From assembly GCA_021739635.1 (NCBI GenBank), contig JAIPBH010000003.1, forward strand, positions 1 through 64,000: 64,000 bases of DNA, in the 5' to 3' direction. Position numbers and translations under genes: made by a program. The notes below the pieces were generated by a model that saw nothing but the letters and a program-made list of their open reading frames with translations, was not told the origin of the DNA and did not search any database. Numbering within the stretch: position 1 is the first letter of the stretch; the number at the start of each line of letters is the position of its first letter. Below are positions 8,180 to 17,080 of the stretch, piece by piece. The DNA is from Flavobacteriaceae bacterium. Lineage in GTDB: Bacteria; Bacteroidota; Bacteroidia; Flavobacteriales; Flavobacteriaceae.

Positions 8180-9485
8180 CACTAAGATTGTTTTTAATGA
8201 AATCCCATTTAAAGACAGAATATAAAGCCATTGACAGATACCAGCCTTTATGGGTGTTGAGCGTAAAACTAAATTGTGTTTCTATAAAGTAAAACAATAA
8301 CATTACTAGTGTTAAAAAGAATATCGATTGCGAAAATATTTTCTTTTGATTTCTCACAATAAAATTATATTCATTGAAGCAAAATATAATTAATATAACA
8401 CACAAAATTAAGCCCACAATACCAAAACTTGAAATAAATTCCATAAATAAATTATGCGGATACATTGCTATTTGGTCACTATTTATATCTTTAGAAGAAT
8501 ACTCCCCAAAAGTACTAACGCTTATACCCCACGGTTTTGTAATAAGCACATTTATAGCGTCCAAATAACTTATTAATCTTGGTGAAAATGAATCAGAGTT
8601 TTTTGAGGTTAATGTAATAAACCTAGAAGCTATTTTATTTATATCGAATACCGTTATTAAAACTATAAAACCTATTGTTAATATTAATATAGACCCTAAA
8701 ATGATTTTTGGATTGAATTTTATTCTAAAAAACATCCAAAAAACCAAAAAGAAAGCTAAAATCAATGCAAAAACAGGTCCTCTGGTATTTGTTTTAATTA
8801 TGGCAAAAGCAATAATTGCCAAGATTGGTAGTGAAAATAGTGATTTTGCCTTCTTTGAAAACTCCATTTTCATTGTAGGCATCATGTAGTATATAACAAT
8901 TATTAAAATAGCAGAACAAAGAAATAAACAAAACGGAATAGGGTAAACTCCTGGAAAAGTCATTCTTTCATAAGGATATTGAGCTATACTGTGTAAATAA
9001 AGACTTTCTATTGAAAATAGAATAGCAAAAAAAACAATTGCACCAATAAACCAGGCTAAACTTTTTGTTTTATTCTCAGTATTGAAAAAATAAAGCTTCG
9101 TAATAAAATAAAATGGAGCTCCTAAAAACAAAAAAACACTAGTATATTTAATAGACTCCATTATACTTGGTGAAACAAGAATAGAAAACACCATAATAAC
9201 AGTTAATAAAACAATAAATACGTCAAATATATCAGATTTATAATTTATTTTTTTCTTGTTAATCAAAACCTTAAGAGTAATGATTACAAAACACAATATA
9301 GGTAAAACAGCTCCTAATAAAACATCACTTTCATTATAATACCCATATTTAGGCGCTTGGTAATTTACATAGGGTATTGCTCTAAATAAATTTATGTTCA
9401 ATAATATAGCCAAAGAAATTTCTGGTTTCTTAATTGTTATAAACAATATTGTAAAAAAAACACAATATATTAGATAGTGCTCCAT
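8169..9485 (-). CDS. O-antigen ligase/polymerase-like membrane protein (Wzy-like) 2
   Basis: The 438-residue protein has about 11 hydrophobic segments and the ligase/polymerase loop ending MYPHNLFMEFISSFGIVGL near residue 350, with the conserved H-N pair. It is therefore an inner-membrane Wzy/WaaL-type enzyme acting on lipid-linked glycans in the periplasm. It is not a recent duplicate of the neighbouring Wzy-like protein: outside the loop I see no extended identity. Tight packing (10-nt gap upstream, 11-nt overlap downstream) places it in the cluster operon. Confidence 0.75.
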   Translation of the reverse strand: MEHYLIYCVFFTILFITIKKPEISLAILLNINLFRAIPYVNYQAPKYGYYNESDVLLGAVLPILCFVIITLKVLINKKKINYKSDIFDVFIVLLTVIMVFSILVSPSIMESIKYTSVFLFLGAPFYFITKLYFFNTENKTKSLAWFIGAIVFFAILFSIESLYLHSIAQYPYERMTFPGVYPIPFCLFLCSAILIIVIYYMMPTMKMEFSKKAKSLFSLPILAIIAFAIIKTNTRGPVFALILAFFLVFWMFFRIKFNPKIILGSILILTIGFIVLITVFDINKIASRFITLTSKNSDSFSPRLISYLDAINVLITKPWGISVSTFGEYSSKDINSDQIAMYPHNLFMEFISSFGIVGLILCVILIIFCFNEYNFIVRNQKKIFSQSIFFLTLVMLLFYFIETQFSFTLNTHKGWYLSMALYSVFKWDFIKNNLSDEK

Positions 9486-9495
9486 TCAATTTTTA

Positions 9496-10635
9496 TTATT
9501 TATTAATTACCTTTTTCCATTTTTCTTCCCAAACACTAAAAGAAAAACCTTCTTCAATAGTCTTTCTTGCGTTTTCTCTTATCTTAGAAATTATTGCAGG
9601 ATTATTAATTAAATACTCTATTTTATCAATAAAATCTTTGGAATTAGGGTTAACCAAGAACCCGTTAAAACCATCAATAACTATATTCGTCATGCCACCT
9701 ACGTTTGATGCAATTGGAATACATCCACAAGCCATAGATTCTAATAAACTTAAAGATGTACCTTCACTCCCATAAGTAGGAACTAACGAAATATCATAAT
9801 TAAGCTGAATGTCATGGGCTTGATTTGCCGAATAACTTGATATTTTTACATTTTTTATCTTTCCAAACTTTTCTTGTAAATAATTTTCTAATGGTCCCTC
9901 TCCGTATATTCCAAACTCAATATGAGAGTACTTTAATAAAACATAATCAATAATTTCAGACAGAACATAAACCCCCCTATATTCTACAAAACGTCTTGCA
10001 AATAAAATTTTAATATTTCTTGGTTTTAAATTTCTTGGTTTTTCAGGTAATTTAGAAAAATTTGGAATAACTATCGCTCTATCTGTAAGGCTTCTTGGCA
10101 AAACGGTTCTAACCCAATTCAAAAAATTATAATCTACACAAACTACTTTTGAAGTTGTTAAAAAATATTTTACAGCATTGTACTGCTGAAATAATCTATA
10201 TAAAACTGATAAGCACAAACTCTTTTTCAACCAATTTTGGAGCTTTAAGTTTTTATAATCAATAAAATCAAAAGTAATTCCATGTTGAATAGAAATGGTA
10301 TTTTTATGTTTAGTTTTAGTCGACAACCTATCCGTGGCCCATATAATATAATCTGGAGGCTTAATTAAATTTTCAATTTTTTTTAAGAGTTCTTTTCCTA
10401 AATATTTATAATTTACCTTATAACCAAAAACAGAATATCCATCAATCTTTTTATAAAAATTGGATTTAGCTTTTTGAACAATCACAATATCAAAGTCATC
10501 TTTAAATACAGATATCAGCCCAAAAATATACTGTTGAATTCCTCCTATCACATGTTTTTGCCCTTCATCATCTAAAAAATTTGAATATATGATGTAGATT
10601 GAAGCTTTAGTGTTTTTGCTTGATTTTTTTTCCAT
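9496..10635 (-). CDS. GT4 family glycosyltransferase
   Basis: The 379-residue GT-B enzyme has an N-terminal HVIGGIQQYIFGLI segment (glycine-rich acceptor/donor loop), ISIQHGITF, then ILFARRFVEYRGVYVLSEII, FGIYGEGPLENYL and the classic E-x7-E motif EGTSLSLLESMACGCIPIA followed by NVGGMTNIV. These are the standard features of retaining family 4 enzymes using nucleotide-sugar donors. It probably extends the repeat unit on the cytoplasmic face. It starts with ATG at 10635 and is spaced 26 nt from wzx. Confidence 0.85.
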   Translation of the reverse strand: MEKKSSKNTKASIYIIYSNFLDDEGQKHVIGGIQQYIFGLISVFKDDFDIVIVQKAKSNFYKKIDGYSVFGYKVNYKYLGKELLKKIENLIKPPDYIIWATDRLSTKTKHKNTISIQHGITFDFIDYKNLKLQNWLKKSLCLSVLYRLFQQYNAVKYFLTTSKVVCVDYNFLNWVRTVLPRSLTDRAIVIPNFSKLPEKPRNLKPRNIKILFARRFVEYRGVYVLSEIIDYVLLKYSHIEFGIYGEGPLENYLQEKFGKIKNVKISSYSANQAHDIQLNYDISLVPTYGSEGTSLSLLESMACGCIPIASNVGGMTNIVIDGFNGFLVNPNSKDFIDKIEYLINNPAIISKIRENARKTIEEGFSFSVWEEKWKKVINK

Positions 10636-10661
10636 AGAATTAAGAAATTAAATTTTTAAAG

Positions 10662-12131
10662 TCAAATTGTTTTGGTCAAATTTCTATACCAAATAAATGA
10701 TATAATTAATAAAAACAATATTGAAATGCACAATAAGATAATTCTAATAGAAATATCTAAGTTGTAAAAACTTGAACAATAACTTAATGCTATAATTATC
10801 CAAATTAATGCACTTTGATATGAAATAACATAAGATTTCTTGTAAACGTTTAAATTAAGATAGAATGGTAAAACTATTATAGAGTTTATAAAATATGCTA
10901 CTACAAACGCCAAAGCTCTTCCAAAAGCCCCTATATCTACCAAAAAGTAAGTTGCAACTACTGCTATAATAGCCCAAATTAAATTATCAGTAAAGCCATA
11001 CCACATTCTGTTCAATGCCGCTAAATTTCTTGATATACCCTGTCTATGGCTGATAAATATAATAAAAAGGGCAATTGTAGATAAAGTTAAATACATATCA
11101 TCATTATGAAAATCACTATCAAAAATTAAAGAAAATATATCTGGTATGTATATGAGAAAAACTCCAAAAAAGACTCCAATTAGCCAAGGAGCATTCATGT
11201 TAATAAAATCAAATTTACTGTTGTTTTTGATATTTGCCTTCATTGCATATGGGTACAAAACTTGACCCACAACTCCATTTAAAGTCATAGCAATTATTGA
11301 AAAATTAAATGCAGCATCATATATTCCCATCTGGACAAATCCATTTTGAGATTTAACTAAAATTGAATTACAAATTAATATTGTTGGACTAACAATAATT
11401 CCTCCTAAAAAGGACGGAATACTAAACTCTGAAATTATAGAAAATTCTTTTTTAATGCCTCTTAAAGAGAAATTTATATTGTTACTTCTCATTGCCTTAT
11501 CTAACAATATTGCCGATATAAAAAACAATATGAAATATATAATTAACATTCCATAACAAAATCCTATAACTCCATAAAACTTAGTGCAAAAACACAAAAC
11601 AGGAATAGATAAAATTCCAAAGAATATATTAACCAATGCTATGCTCTTAAAACGTTCAAACCCTGCTAAAGCTCCATTCTGAAATCCATTAACAGCCGTA
11701 AAAAATACTGCAAAAGCAATAATAATTACACTAGGCTCAAAGCTTTCAGCTCCTAAAATATTTACAGCAAATTGTTTTTTAAAAATATTCATTATTAAAA
11801 AGACAGAAAAACTGATAATTATTGTCATAAAATAGGTTAGAGATAATATTCTCTGTGTTTTTTGTATATCTTTTTCAACAAATAATGAGATATATCTTGT
11901 AGCAGTTATTCCAAAACTAGCCAAACTAAAAAGGCTAAACGTTGTTATTGAAGATTTTAAAATCCCAATTTCTCCATATTGTTCTAATGTTGTAACTTTT
12001 GAAATTAATATATATGAAATAAAAAGAAATCCCCTTGAAATCAATACTCCTAAAAAAGACCAAAATACTCCTTTAGCAATTTTAGCTTGTAATCCAGAAC
12101 CTATTATTAACTTTACTAAATTACTTATCAA
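10662..12131 (-). CDS. polysaccharide flippase (Wzx-like)
   Basis: The 489-residue, strongly hydrophobic product has about 12-14 membrane helices. Its start, AKGVFWSFLGVLISRGFLFI, is typical of the polysaccharide biosynthesis/MATE-like exporter superfamily. Wzx proteins flip undecaprenyl-diphosphate-linked repeat units across the inner membrane. Position between WecB and glycosyltransferase genes supports that role. Translation appears to start at TTG 12131, one nucleotide after the wecB stop codon; no ATG is close to the conserved N-terminus. Confidence 0.85.
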   Translation of the reverse strand: MISNLVKLIIGSGLQAKIAKGVFWSFLGVLISRGFLFISYILISKVTTLEQYGEIGILKSSITTFSLFSLASFGITATRYISLFVEKDIQKTQRILSLTYFMTIIISFSVFLIMNIFKKQFAVNILGAESFEPSVIIIAFAVFFTAVNGFQNGALAGFERFKSIALVNIFFGILSIPVLCFCTKFYGVIGFCYGMLIIYFILFFISAILLDKAMRSNNINFSLRGIKKEFSIISEFSIPSFLGGIIVSPTILICNSILVKSQNGFVQMGIYDAAFNFSIIAMTLNGVVGQVLYPYAMKANIKNNSKFDFINMNAPWLIGVFFGVFLIYIPDIFSLIFDSDFHNDDMYLTLSTIALFIIFISHRQGISRNLAALNRMWYGFTDNLIWAIIAVVATYFLVDIGAFGRALAFVVAYFINSIIVLPFYLNLNVYKKSYVISYQSALIWIIIALSYCSSFYNLDISIRIILLCISILFLLIISFIWYRNLTKTI

Positions 12132-12132
12132 A

Positions 12133-13272
12133 TTAACAATTACTTAGATTAATAATAAATTGTACGATTTTTTCACATGCTGTTCCATCTCCATAAGGAT
12201 TATGAAGCCTACTCATTGATTCATAAAAATCATTGTTTTTTAACAACTTCAATGTTTCATCAATTATTTTATTTGTATCTGTCCCTACTAACAATACAGT
12301 TCCTGCAGCTACAGCTTCAGGACGTTCAGTGGTTTCGCGCATAACTAAAACTGGCTTTCCTAGACTTGGTGCTTCTTCTTGCACCCCACCACTATCTGTT
12401 ATTATTAAGTATGATTTATTCATTAACCACACAAAAGCAGGGTATGATAAGGGAGTTATTAGTTTTATATTATTGATGTTTTTTAGCAACTTATATACTG
12501 GCTTTTGAACATTTGGATTTAAATGTACTGGATAAATTATTTGGACATCATCATTATCTTGAGCAATTATCCTTAAGGCTTCACAAATGTTTTGAAATCC
12601 TAGCCCATGATTTTCTCTTCTATGACCTGTTACTAATATTAATTTTTTTGAGTCATTTATAGTATTTTTGAGCTCTTCTATTTCTTGATCTTTAAAGTCA
12701 TTTGAGGTGACTTTATTAGCGCTAAACTTTAAAGCATCAATAACTGTGTTTCCAGTAACCAAAATAGAGTTTTCATTTATATTTTCATCTCTCAAATTTT
12801 GCTTTGAAACTTCAGTTGGGGAGAAATGATAATCACAAATTCTTCCTGCAATACTTCTATTTATTTCTTCAGGAAATGGCGATAATTTGTTAAAAGTTCG
12901 TAAACCTGCTTCAATATGACACACTTTGGCTCCAAAATAAAAAGCAGCTAAACTAGCTGCCATTGTGGTGGTTGTGTCTCCATGTACAAAAACAAAATCT
13001 GGCTTATAGTCTTCTAAAACGGGTTTTAAGGAAACGATTATATCAGCTGTTAAAGAATATAAATTTTGATCTGGTTTCATTAAATCTAAATCGTAATCGG
13101 GAGTAATCCCAAAAAAATAAAGTACTTGATCTAACATTTCTCTATGTTGAGCAGTAATACAAACTTTAGTATCAAATATTTTGCTTTCTTTTATAAAAGC
13201 TTTTACTAAAGGGGCCATTTTAATTGCTTCTGGACGAGTTCCAAAAATTATTAGATTTTTTATTTTATTCAT
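12133..13272 (-). CDS. wecB: UDP-N-acetylglucosamine 2-epimerase (non-hydrolysing)
   Basis: The 379-residue protein has the epimerase signatures IFGTRPEAIKMAPLVKAF, VFVHGDTTTTMA, CHIEAGLRT, FPEEINR, VTGHRRENHG and DSGGVQEEAPSLGKPVLVMR. It interconverts UDP-GlcNAc and UDP-ManNAc in the cytoplasm, supplying ManNAc (or its oxidised form) to the repeat unit. No WecC-type dehydrogenase is in the window, so ManNAc itself may be the sugar used. A TTG five codons upstream is possible, but the ATG at 13272 sits at the family-typical start. Wzx follows after 1 nt. Confidence 0.93.
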   Translation of the reverse strand: MNKIKNLIIFGTRPEAIKMAPLVKAFIKESKIFDTKVCITAQHREMLDQVLYFFGITPDYDLDLMKPDQNLYSLTADIIVSLKPVLEDYKPDFVFVHGDTTTTMAASLAAFYFGAKVCHIEAGLRTFNKLSPFPEEINRSIAGRICDYHFSPTEVSKQNLRDENINENSILVTGNTVIDALKFSANKVTSNDFKDQEIEELKNTINDSKKLILVTGHRRENHGLGFQNICEALRIIAQDNDDVQIIYPVHLNPNVQKPVYKLLKNINNIKLITPLSYPAFVWLMNKSYLIITDSGGVQEEAPSLGKPVLVMRETTERPEAVAAGTVLLVGTDTNKIIDETLKLLKNNDFYESMSRLHNPYGDGTACEKIVQFIINLSNC

Positions 13273-13283
13273 TTTGTAATATA

Positions 13284-13460
13284 TCAATCAGACATTTTTT
13301 TAATTCCTTCTTCTACTTCAACACAATGCTTCCACCCAAAGCTATTTAGTTTTAAAACATCTATAACTTACGCATAGGGCCATCTGCTTATCTGTATTGA
13401 AAACTAGATCTTCTTTGAACCCAACAATCCCTTTAATGGTTTCTTCGCTATTAAAAAGTG
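13284..13460 (-). pseudogene. C-terminal remnant of a GDP-L-fucose synthase gene
   Basis: Read on the minus strand, the DNA encodes TIKGIVGFKEDLVFNTDK, then (after a 1-nt loss) DGPMRK, then (after another 1-nt loss) IDVLKLNSFGWKHCVEVEEG and IKKMSD before a stop at 13284-13286. This follows the C-terminal order of the intact fcl in this window ([22 protein letters not shown]). About 50-60 codons survive. It lies between wecB and the GMD-like gene, where a functional gmd-fcl pair would be expected, so a second fucose-synthase gene was probably present and lost. Confidence 0.75.
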
Positions 13461-13477
13461 CTTCTAATATACTATTT

Positions 13478-14437
13478 TTAAAAATCATTCCTAATTTCTT
13501 CTTCAATTAACATGTCTAATACTTCAAAAAAAGATAGGTTATACTCCCAATTTAAAATCTCTTTTGCTTTGGTATTATCTCCATAAATATCTTGAATTTC
13601 ATTGGGTCTAAATAAGGATTCATCTTCAATAATTAAATGTTTATTTAAACTCATTTTGTCAAACACATATTCTATAATATCTCTAAGTACCATAGATTTG
13701 CCCGAACATATCATGAAATCATTGGGTTTGTCTTGTTGCAATATTTTCCACATGGCATCTACATACATTGGCGCATAACCAAAATCTCTTTTAACATTTA
13801 TATTGCCAACTTTTAAACTAAGTTGTTGTTTGTTTTTAATTGCAATGGCACTTTTTATTATTTTTTTTACAAAAAAATTATTGCTTCTTAAAAAAGACTC
13901 GTGATTAAACAGTATTCCATTTGATGCAAAAATATTATAAGATTCCCTATAAATGGTTACCATAAAGTGAGAAGCCATTTTTGAAACTCCATAGGGGCTT
14001 ACTGGATGCATAGGTGTTTCAATTCTTATTGGCATTTTTTCAACTAATCCATACATTTCACTGCTTGAGGCTTGATAGATTTTTGTGATTGGGCTGAATA
14101 ATCGTATGCTCTCTAATAAATTATTTACAGAAATAGTGTTAAATGAAAATGTGCCTAAAGGTTGATCATAAGACAAGCTTACTGAGCTCTGTGCGGCTAA
14201 ATTGTATATTTCGTCTGGCTTATGTTTATGTAACAACAAAATAATATTAGCCATATCTAATAGGTCCAATTCTTCAATAATAACATCGCCTTTAATTCCA
14301 AGATAGTCAAAATTACGCGTGTTAGCATGCCTGTAACTTCTAACAGTCCCTATAACTCTATAGTCTTTTTGAAGTAGCAATTTAGCTAAATACGAGCCGT
14401 CTTGACCTGTAATTCCTGTAATTAATGCTGTTTTCAT
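13478..14437 (-). CDS. GDP-mannose 4,6-dehydratase-like SDR enzyme (second, divergent copy)
   Basis: The 319-residue extended SDR protein starts ALITGITGQDGSYLAKLLL (NAD(P)-binding) and carries YQASSSEMYG and SPYGVSK, giving the Ser/Glu/Tyr/Lys active-site set of the GMD family (canonical GMD has TSE). The conserved NHESP-RG-NF segment is altered to NHESFLRSNNFF, and the protein is ~50 residues shorter than Gmd at 15957-17075. It may still dehydrate GDP-mannose, act as a related reductase (RMD-like), or use another GDP-sugar. Its downstream neighbour is a decayed fcl remnant. A 284-nt gap separates it from fcl upstream. Confidence 0.75.
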   Translation of the reverse strand: MKTALITGITGQDGSYLAKLLLQKDYRVIGTVRSYRHANTRNFDYLGIKGDVIIEELDLLDMANIILLLHKHKPDEIYNLAAQSSVSLSYDQPLGTFSFNTISVNNLLESIRLFSPITKIYQASSSEMYGLVEKMPIRIETPMHPVSPYGVSKMASHFMVTIYRESYNIFASNGILFNHESFLRSNNFFVKKIIKSAIAIKNKQQLSLKVGNINVKRDFGYAPMYVDAMWKILQQDKPNDFMICSGKSMVLRDIIEYVFDKMSLNKHLIIEDESLFRPNEIQDIYGDNTKAKEILNWEYNLSFFEVLDMLIEEEIRNDF

Positions 14438-14680
14438 TTTATAACCGTTTCATGAATTTTAAAATGTATTCTGTAACAACTACATAAAATGTATTTAAAG
14501 GGTAAGTCATTATTTAAATTTATATGTTTTTTTGGATTTTATTGTGTAATACTACACCTTGGTTAAAGGTTATAGCTGTTTGTTTTCATTTTTTTGAATA
14601 TAAGTAATCTGTCATAATAACGTTTTTCATGTTAGGTCGTGTGCAGTTGAGACCTTATTGTTAATTTATTACTGATAATA

Positions 14681-14706
14681 ACCTCTCGACTGCGCTCGAG
14701 GTGACA
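14681..14706. repeat. dispersed TTCGACTGCGCTC..GGTGACA-type repeat
   Basis: ACCTCTCGACTGCGCTCGAG followed by GTGACA is a copy of the short palindromic repeat also seen at 86-110 and 200-223. It lies in the 284-nt gap between the second GMD-like gene and fcl. I see no gene or clear promoter in the rest of that gap. Confidence 0.65.
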
Positions 14707-14721
14707 GTAATTTATGATTGA

Positions 14722-15849
14722 TTACAGCCCATCCGTAATTTTATACCATTTATATATTTTTTCAATTCCTTCCTGCAAGCCTATATTGTGTTGCCACCCT
14801 AATTTGTGAAGTTTACTAACATCTGTTAGCTTTTTCATGGTTCCATCTGGCTTCGTCATGTTGTAATAAAACTGTCCTTTAAAACCTATAATATTTTTAA
14901 TCATCTCGGCCAATTCTTTAATAGAAATATCTGTTCCTGTGCCAATATTGATGTGGGTGTTTCTAATTTCTAACTTACTACTTTCCGTATTGATCAAGTT
15001 GTGATTTTGTTTTTTTTCATTAGATTGCTTCCCACTTCGTGCCTCGTGGTTCGCAATGACGATATCTTTAAAATCTCGGTTTTCCATAATAAACACACAA
15101 GCGTCTGCCATGTCTTCACTCCAAAGAAATTCGCGTTTAGGGTTTCCAGAACCCCATATTTCTACGCTATCCTTAGAAACTCCAAATTTACTTAAATAGT
15201 TTTTAGCGTCGTCAATGGTGTCAACTCCTAAATCTTTAACAACCTCATCGTATCTTGATTCAGATAGTAGTTTAGCCAAATGTATTTTTCTTATTAATGC
15301 TGGCAACACGTGTGATTTTTCTAAATCGAAATTATCGTTAGGGCCGTATAAATTAGTAGGCATAACCGATATAAAGTTGGTCCCATATTGCAGATTGTAG
15401 CTTTCACACAATTTTATCCCTGCAATTTTAGCAATGGCATAAGGTTCATTGGTATATTCTAAAGTGTCTGTTAATAAACACTCCTCTTTCATGGGTTGAG
15501 GTGCATTTTTAGGATAAATGCATGTGCTTCCTAAAAATAGTAATTTTTTAACTTTATGAAGATAACTTTGATGAATTACGTTATTTTGAATCATCAAGTT
15601 TTCATAAATAAAATCGGCTCGATACGTGTTATTTGCTATGATACCTCCAACTTTAGCAGCGGCTAAAAACACATAATCAGGCTTTTCTTGATTAAAAAAA
15701 TCTTCAACAGCAATTTGATTTGTTAAATCTAATTCTTTGTGGGTACGCGTAACAATGTTAGTATATCCTTTGCTTTGGAGATTTTTAAAAATGGCACTTC
15801 CTACTAATCCTCTGTGTCCAGCTAGATATATTTTTGAGTTCTTGTTCAT
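14722..15849 (-). CDS. fcl: GDP-L-fucose synthase with an in-frame repeat insertion
   Basis: The 375-residue extended SDR enzyme starts [14 protein letters not shown] (NADP-binding) and has LGSTCIYP (Ser108), EPYAIAK (Tyr137, Lys141) and [11 protein letters not shown], the active-site set of GDP-4-keto-6-deoxymannose 3,5-epimerase/4-reductase. It converts the Gmd product to GDP-L-fucose. Residues ~264-294, between ENRDFKDI and [12 protein letters not shown], look foreign. Their DNA (about 14968-15060) contains the AGATTGCTTC..TCGCAATGAC dispersed repeat read in frame. The insertion falls in a surface-loop position before the C-terminal NIGTG strand, so activity may be kept. Gmd is 107 nt upstream. 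Confidence 0.92.
   Translation of the reverse strand: MNKNSKIYLAGHRGLVGSAIFKNLQSKGYTNIVTRTHKELDLTNQIAVEDFFNQEKPDYVFLAAAKVGGIIANNTYRADFIYENLMIQNNVIHQSYLHKVKKLLFLGSTCIYPKNAPQPMKEECLLTDTLEYTNEPYAIAKIAGIKLCESYNLQYGTNFISVMPTNLYGPNDNFDLEKSHVLPALIRKIHLAKLLSESRYDEVVKDLGVDTIDDAKNYLSKFGVSKDSVEIWGSGNPKREFLWSEDMADACVFIMENRDFKDIVIANHEARSGKQSNEKKQNHNLINTESSKLEIRNTHINIGTGTDISIKELAEMIKNIIGFKGQFYYNMTKPDGTMKKLTDVSKLHKLGWQHNIGLQEGIEKIYKWYKITDGL
15022..15060. repeat. intergenic-type repeat embedded in the fcl coding sequence
   Basis: AGATTGCTTC at one end and TCGCAATGAC at the other reproduce the dispersed repeat seen at 1545-1611 and 63431-63453. Here it is translated in frame on the minus strand as part of [15 protein letters not shown] low-complexity tract follows to about 14968. 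Confidence 0.75.
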
Positions 15850-15909
15850 AAATAATGTTCAAAATCTATTAAGTGAATTACTAATTAAATTTTGCTTTGA
15901 TTTTTTTTG

Positions 15910-15935
15910 GTCTTCGACATGCTCAGACTGACATA
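15910..15935. repeat. dispersed CTTCGACATGCTCAGACTGACA repeat
   Basis: A copy of the TTCGAC..GCTCAG..TGACA family lies in the 107-nt gap between fcl and gmd. It indicates that the intergenic repeat family also interrupts this pathway pair. Confidence 0.6.
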
Positions 15936-15956
15936 TTAGTTATACCTTAATTTTTA

Positions 15957-17075
15957 CTATTCGAAATAGTTTTTAATTTTATAACCGGCGTCTTTTAGAT
16001 ATTGTTGTTTTTCCATCAGCGAAATATCACTTGTCATCATGTCTTCAACTAATGCGGGTAAATCGTACTTAGGTATCCAACCTAATTTTTCTTTGGCTTT
16101 TGTAGCATCTCCAATCAACAAATCTACTTCGGTTGGTCTGAAATATTTTTCATCAACCACCACAACTTCTTTGCCTATTTGTAATTGATATTTACTGTTT
16201 TTACAGGCTTTAATATAGCCTTTTTCGTTGACGCCTTCACCTTTAAAATCAAGTTCAATTCCTACATGTGCAAAACACATTTTTACAAAATCTCTAACTG
16301 GTGTTGTTTTTCCTGTGGCTATTACCCAATCTTCTGGTTCTTCTGCTTGAAGTATCATCCACATCATACGAATATAATCTTTGGCATGACCCCAATCGCG
16401 TTGGGCGTCAAGGTTTCCTAAATATATTTTGTCTTGCAGTCCTAGGGCTATTTTTGAGGTGGCTCTGGTTATTTTTCTAGTCACAAAAGTTTCTCCGCGT
16501 ATTGGAGACTCATGATTAAATAAAATGCCATTACAAGCATACATACCATAAGCCTCGCGATAATTTACGGTTATCCAATATGCATACATTTTAGCAACAG
16601 CATATGGGCTTCTAGGATAAAAAGGTGTAGTTTCGGTTTGAGGAACTTCTTGTACTTTTCCATAAAGTTCTGAAGTTGAGGCCTGATAAATTCTGGTTTT
16701 CTTTTCCAAACCTAACAAACGAATAGCTTCTAAAAGTCTTAAAGTACCTATTCCGTCTGCATTGGCTGTATATTCTGGCATTTCAAAAGATACATGTACA
16801 TGACTCATGGCTGCCAAATTATAGATTTCGTCTGGCTGAACCTCTTGTATAATTCTAGTTAGGTTAGTGCTGTCTGTTAAATCTCCGTAATGCAGGAAAA
16901 AGTTTTGATTTTCTACGTGTGGATCTTGGTATAAATGATCGATTCTATCGGTATTAAACATAGATGATCTTCTTTTTACTCCGTGGACTTCATATCCTTT
17001 TTTCAGTAAAAACTCACTTAAATAGGCACCGTCTTGTCCTGTGACTCCTGTAATTAATGCTACTTTCTTTTTCAT
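15957..17075 (-). CDS. gmd: GDP-mannose 4,6-dehydratase
   Basis: The 372-residue protein is a full-length, canonical Gmd: [19 protein letters not shown] (NADP-binding), [10 protein letters not shown] (Thr/Glu), SPYAVAK (Tyr/Lys), [16 protein letters not shown] and [10 protein letters not shown]. It makes GDP-4-keto-6-deoxy-D-mannose, the substrate of Fcl, in the cytoplasm. The gene starts 5 nt after rfbD and precedes fcl by 107 nt, so the GDP-fucose and dTDP-rhamnose pathways share a transcript. Unlike the second GMD-like gene it keeps every conserved residue I looked for. Confidence 0.95.
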   Translation of the reverse strand: MKKKVALITGVTGQDGAYLSEFLLKKGYEVHGVKRRSSMFNTDRIDHLYQDPHVENQNFFLHYGDLTDSTNLTRIIQEVQPDEIYNLAAMSHVHVSFEMPEYTANADGIGTLRLLEAIRLLGLEKKTRIYQASTSELYGKVQEVPQTETTPFYPRSPYAVAKMYAYWITVNYREAYGMYACNGILFNHESPIRGETFVTRKITRATSKIALGLQDKIYLGNLDAQRDWGHAKDYIRMMWMILQAEEPEDWVIATGKTTPVRDFVKMCFAHVGIELDFKGEGVNEKGYIKACKNSKYQLQIGKEVVVVDEKYFRPTEVDLLIGDATKAKEKLGWIPKYDLPALVEDMMTSDISLMEKQQYLKDAGYKIKNYFE

Positions 17076-17080
17076 TTTTT

